From DASSNR01 sp036278935 (GTDB lineage: Bacteria > Gemmatimonadota > Gemmatimonadetes > Gemmatimonadales > Gemmatimonadaceae): DNA of 6,941 nucleotides. Both the position numbers and the translations under genes were made by a program. Shown here in pieces: positions 4,347 to 6,941 of this stretch (position 1 is the first letter of the stretch; each line of letters starts with the position of its first letter). The stretch lies in the NCBI GenBank assembly GCA_036278935.1, contig DASUKA010000047.1:1-6941 (forward strand), read 5' to 3'. The notes beneath the pieces were generated by a model, which saw only the letters and a list, made by a program, of their open reading frames with translations, did not search any database and was not told the DNA's origin.

Positions 4347-6941
4347 ATGCTTTCACTGCGCCGGGTTGGACCGGCTCTGCTGCCGATATCAATGCTGTTG
4401 CTGGCGGGGCTCGCACCCCGCGCGGCCGCGCAGCAATTCGATTCCACGCTCTACGCCGAGCTGCACTGGCGCATGATCGGTCCCTTCCGCGGCGGCCGCA
4501 CGGTGGCGGCCTCCGGCGTGCCCGGCGAGCCCAATGTCTTTTACGTGGGCGTGAACGATGGCGGCGTGTGGAAGACGGACGACTACGGCCGCGTCTGGAC
4601 GCCGATCTTCGATGACCAGCCCACGGGCTCCATCGGTGCGCTGGCTGTCGCACCCTCCGACCCGAACATCATCTATGTGGGAAGCGGCGAGGGCTTGCAG
4701 CGTCCCGACCTCTCCACCGGCGATGGGATCTACAAATCCACGGACGCCGGAAAATCATGGACGCACCTGGGGCTCCGCGACGGACAGCAGATCGGTCACA
4801 TCATCATCGACCCGCACGACGCGAACCGACTTTTCGTCGCGGTGCTCGGCCATCCGTACGGTCCCAGCGCCGAGCGCGGCGTCTATCGCTCCACCGATGG
4901 CGGCCGGACGTTCCACAAGGTGCTGTACAAGGATGAGAACACGGGCGCCATCGACCTGGCCTTCGATCCCACCAACGCGCAGACGATCTACGCCGTGCTC
5001 TGGGCCGCGCGGCAGGGACCATGGGAGTATGGCAACGCCTACAGCGGGCCGGGGAGCGGGCTCTTCAAGTCGACTGATGGCGGCACTACCTGGCACCAGC
5101 TCACGCAAGGGCTCCCCACGCCCGCGCAGGGGCTGAGCCGCATGGGGATCGGCATCGCGCCGAGCGATCCGAACCGCATCTACGCGGAGGTAAACGCGGG
5201 CCGGCACACAGGGGTCTATCGCTCGGATGATGCGGGGGAGAGCTGGACACGCGTGAACAGCGCGAATCGCGTCTCGGGGCGTGGCGACGACTTTGCCGAA
5301 GTAAAAGTAGACCCCGCCAACCCCGACATCGTCTACGTCGCCAACACGTCGCTCTACCGCTCCACCGATGGCGGCCACCACTTCACGGCCTTCAAGGGCG
5401 CGCCGGGCGGCGACGACTACCACCGCATCTGGATCAATCCGCGCAACCCGCACGTCATCCTGCTCGGCGTGGACCAGGGCGCCACGCTCACCGTGGACGG
5501 TGGCCACACGTGGAGCTCGTGGTACAATCAGCCTACCGCGCAGATGTTTCACGTCACCACCGACAACCGCTTCCCCTACCGCATCTACGGCGGGCAACAG
5601 GAGAGCGGCTCGGTGGGCATTCTGAGCCGAGGAAACGACGGCGCCATCACCTTCCGCGACTGGCACCCCGTGGGCGTGGAGGAGTACGGCTACGCCGCGC
5701 CGGATCCGCTGCACCCCGGCATCATCTACGGCGGCAAGGTATCGCGCTACGACGAGACGACCGGGCAGGTACAGCAGGTGGGGCCGGACGTGCTGCGCAG
5801 CGGAAAGTACCGCTTCGATCGCACGGCGCCGATCATCTTCTCACCGGCCGATCCGCACATCCTCTATTTCGCCGCGCAGGTGCTGTTCGAGACAAAGAAC
5901 GGCGGTCACAGCTGGCGGGTGATCAGTCCGGATCTCACCCGCGCGCATCCGGGTGTGCCCTCCAGCCTCGGCGTGTACTCCGATGACGCGCAGAAGACGG
6001 AGCATCGCGGCGTCATCTACTCCATCGGACCGTCCCCGCGTGACGCGCACGTCATCTGGGTGGGCACCGACGACGGGCTCATCCAGATGACGCGTGATGG
6101 CGGTGCGCACTGGAGCAACGTGACGCCGCCTGCGATGACCCCATGGAGCAAGGTGACGCAGCTCGACGCGTCGCACTTCGATGCCGCGACGGTCTACGCG
6201 TCAGTCTCGCGTCTGCGTGTCGATGACATGCACCCCTACATCTACCGCACGCATGACGGCGGAAAGACGTGGACACTGATCGTCACCGGCATCCCCGATG
6301 ACGAGCCCGTGAACGTGGTGCGCGAGGATCCGGTGCGGCGCGGGCTCCTGTTCGCGGGCACCGAGCGCGCAACGTACGTCTCGCTCGATGACGGCGCACA
6401 CTGGCAGTCGCTCCGGCTCAACATGCCGGCCACCTCCATTCGTGATCTCGCGATCCACGCCAACGACCTGGTGGCGGGCACGCACGGGCGCTCGATCTGG
6501 ATCCTGGATGACCTCACCCCGCTCCGCCAACTCACCGCGCGCGTAACCGCTTCGGACGCGTATCTCTTCCGGCCAGCCCCGGCCTACCGCGTGCGGCGAA
6601 ACACGAACACCGACACGCCGCTTCCGCCCGAGGAGCCGGCGGGACAGAACCCGCCGGACGGCGCAATCATCGACTACTACCTGAAGTCGGCGCCGTCCAC
6701 ACCGGTGGTGCTCGAGATCCTCGATCACGCGGGCACGGTGGTGCGCCGCTACTCGAGTACGGACACGCTCACACCCACCAATCCCGATTCGATCAACGTA
6801 CCGATGTACTGGGTGCGGCCGCCGAGGAACCTTTCGGCCCAGCCGGGCATGCACCGCTTCGTCTGGAATCTGTACTATACCCCGGCCACCGACCGGCAAG
6901 GTGGCTATCCCATCTCCGCCATCGTGCACGACACGCCGCGG
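4347..6941 (+). CDS. Exported Asp-box (BNR/VPS10-sortilin-like) beta-propeller protein, partial at 3' end
   Basis: The frame is open for 865 codons from the ATG at 4347 to the window edge with no stop. Residues 1-29 are a classic Sec signal peptide: RR at 5-6, a core through ALLPISMLLLAGLA, and probable cleavage after AAA before QQF. Asp-box motifs (S/T-x-D-x-G-x-x-W/F) recur: STDAGKSW (131), STDGGRTF (182), STDGGTTW (242), SDDAGESW (293), STDGGHHF (339), TVDGGHTW (382), TKNGGHSW (516), TRDGGAHW (582), THDGGKTW (635) and SLDDGAHW (679), plus a degenerate KTDDYGRVW at 76. Each marks a propeller blade, preceded by strands such as PSDPNIIYVG. After about 720 comes a region with DYYLKSAPSTPVVLEILD and RFVWNLYY, seen in Gemmatimonadota and Acidobacteriota relatives of about 1,000 residues. 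Many are annotated as glycosyl hydrolases, but Asp boxes alone show no enzyme activity; a binding or scaffold role outside the cytoplasm is equally possible. Confidence 0.93.
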   Translation, partial: MLSLRRVGPALLPISMLLLAGLAPRAAAQQFDSTLYAELHWRMIGPFRGGRTVAASGVPGEPNVFYVGVNDGGVWKTDDYGRVWTPIFDDQPTGSIGALAVAPSDPNIIYVGSGEGLQRPDLSTGDGIYKSTDAGKSWTHLGLRDGQQIGHIIIDPHDANRLFVAVLGHPYGPSAERGVYRSTDGGRTFHKVLYKDENTGAIDLAFDPTNAQTIYAVLWAARQGPWEYGNAYSGPGSGLFKSTDGGTTWHQLTQGLPTPAQGLSRMGIGIAPSDPNRIYAEVNAGRHTGVYRSDDAGESWTRVNSANRVSGRGDDFAEVKVDPANPDIVYVANTSLYRSTDGGHHFTAFKGAPGGDDYHRIWINPRNPHVILLGVDQGATLTVDGGHTWSSWYNQPTAQMFHVTTDNRFPYRIYGGQQESGSVGILSRGNDGAITFRDWHPVGVEEYGYAAPDPLHPGIIYGGKVSRYDETTGQVQQVGPDVLRSGKYRFDRTAPIIFSPADPHILYFAAQVLFETKNGGHSWRVISPDLTRAHPGVPSSLGVYSDDAQKTEHRGVIYSIGPSPRDAHVIWVGTDDGLIQMTRDGGAHWSNVTPPAMTPWSKVTQLDASHFDAATVYASVSRLRVDDMHPYIYRTHDGGKTWTLIVTGIPDDEPVNVVREDPVRRGLLFAGTERATYVSLDDGAHWQSLRLNMPATSIRDLAIHANDLVAGTHGRSIWILDDLTPLRQLTARVTASDAYLFRPAPAYRVRRNTNTDTPLPPEEPAGQNPPDGAIIDYYLKSAPSTPVVLEILDHAGTVVRRYSSTDTLTPTNPDSINVPMYWVRPPRNLSAQPGMHRFVWNLYYTPATDRQGGYPISAIVHDTPR

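Noticed and set aside
4755..5714. A 319-codon minus-strand open frame opposite the propeller gene.
   Set aside because: It is the mirror of the propeller gene in GC-rich DNA. It is Arg/Val/Ala-rich with no domain, while the plus strand encodes repeated Asp boxes.

Overview
The window is GC-rich and reads as chromosome of a soil- or sediment-type bacterium, most likely Gemmatimonadota, with Acidobacteriota as the alternative. That is an inference from two gene families common in those phyla: a MacB/FtsX-type 'ADOP' permease and a secreted Asp-box (BNR/VPS10-sortilin-like) beta-propeller protein. No rRNA or other phylogenetic marker is present.

Layout. (1) Bases 2-469, plus strand: the last 155 codons of an ADOP-type ABC permease that begins outside the window. 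(2) Bases 512-2388, minus strand: three separate small genes plus a relic. In the direction of transcription they are a Uma2-family endonuclease-like protein (2388-1786), an unrecognised probable lipoprotein (1714-1127) with its own promoter, a YCII/DGPF-domain protein (993-580), and overlapping its end what looks like the C-terminal remnant of an XRE-type regulator (about 604-512). (3) Bases 2510-4042, minus strand: a 510-residue ATPase_2 + DUF234 protein whose C-terminal nuclease-like motif has Ala where an acidic residue is expected. (4) Bases 4043-4346: a divergent intergenic region with a compact AT-rich regulatory block at about 4075-4160. (5) Bases 4347-6941, plus strand: 865 open codons of an exported Asp-box propeller protein that runs off the right edge.

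How the parts relate. The permease and the propeller protein look like ordinary chromosomal genes. The minus-strand genes between them look like an accessory insert: an ATPase with a nuclease-like tail, a PD-(D/E)XK Uma2 protein, a gene of unknown function and a gene relic. No transposase, integrase, attachment site, CRISPR array, tRNA or rRNA was seen. The most unusual signals are regulatory. An 18-bp perfect palindrome sits on the predicted transcription start of the lipoprotein gene. Related TACTAT/ATAGTA dyads lie over the -10 and spacer of the predicted ATPase promoter. Three 16-bp direct repeats, spaced about two helical turns apart, lie at and upstream of that promoter's -35. No gene for a regulator that could bind them lies in the window.
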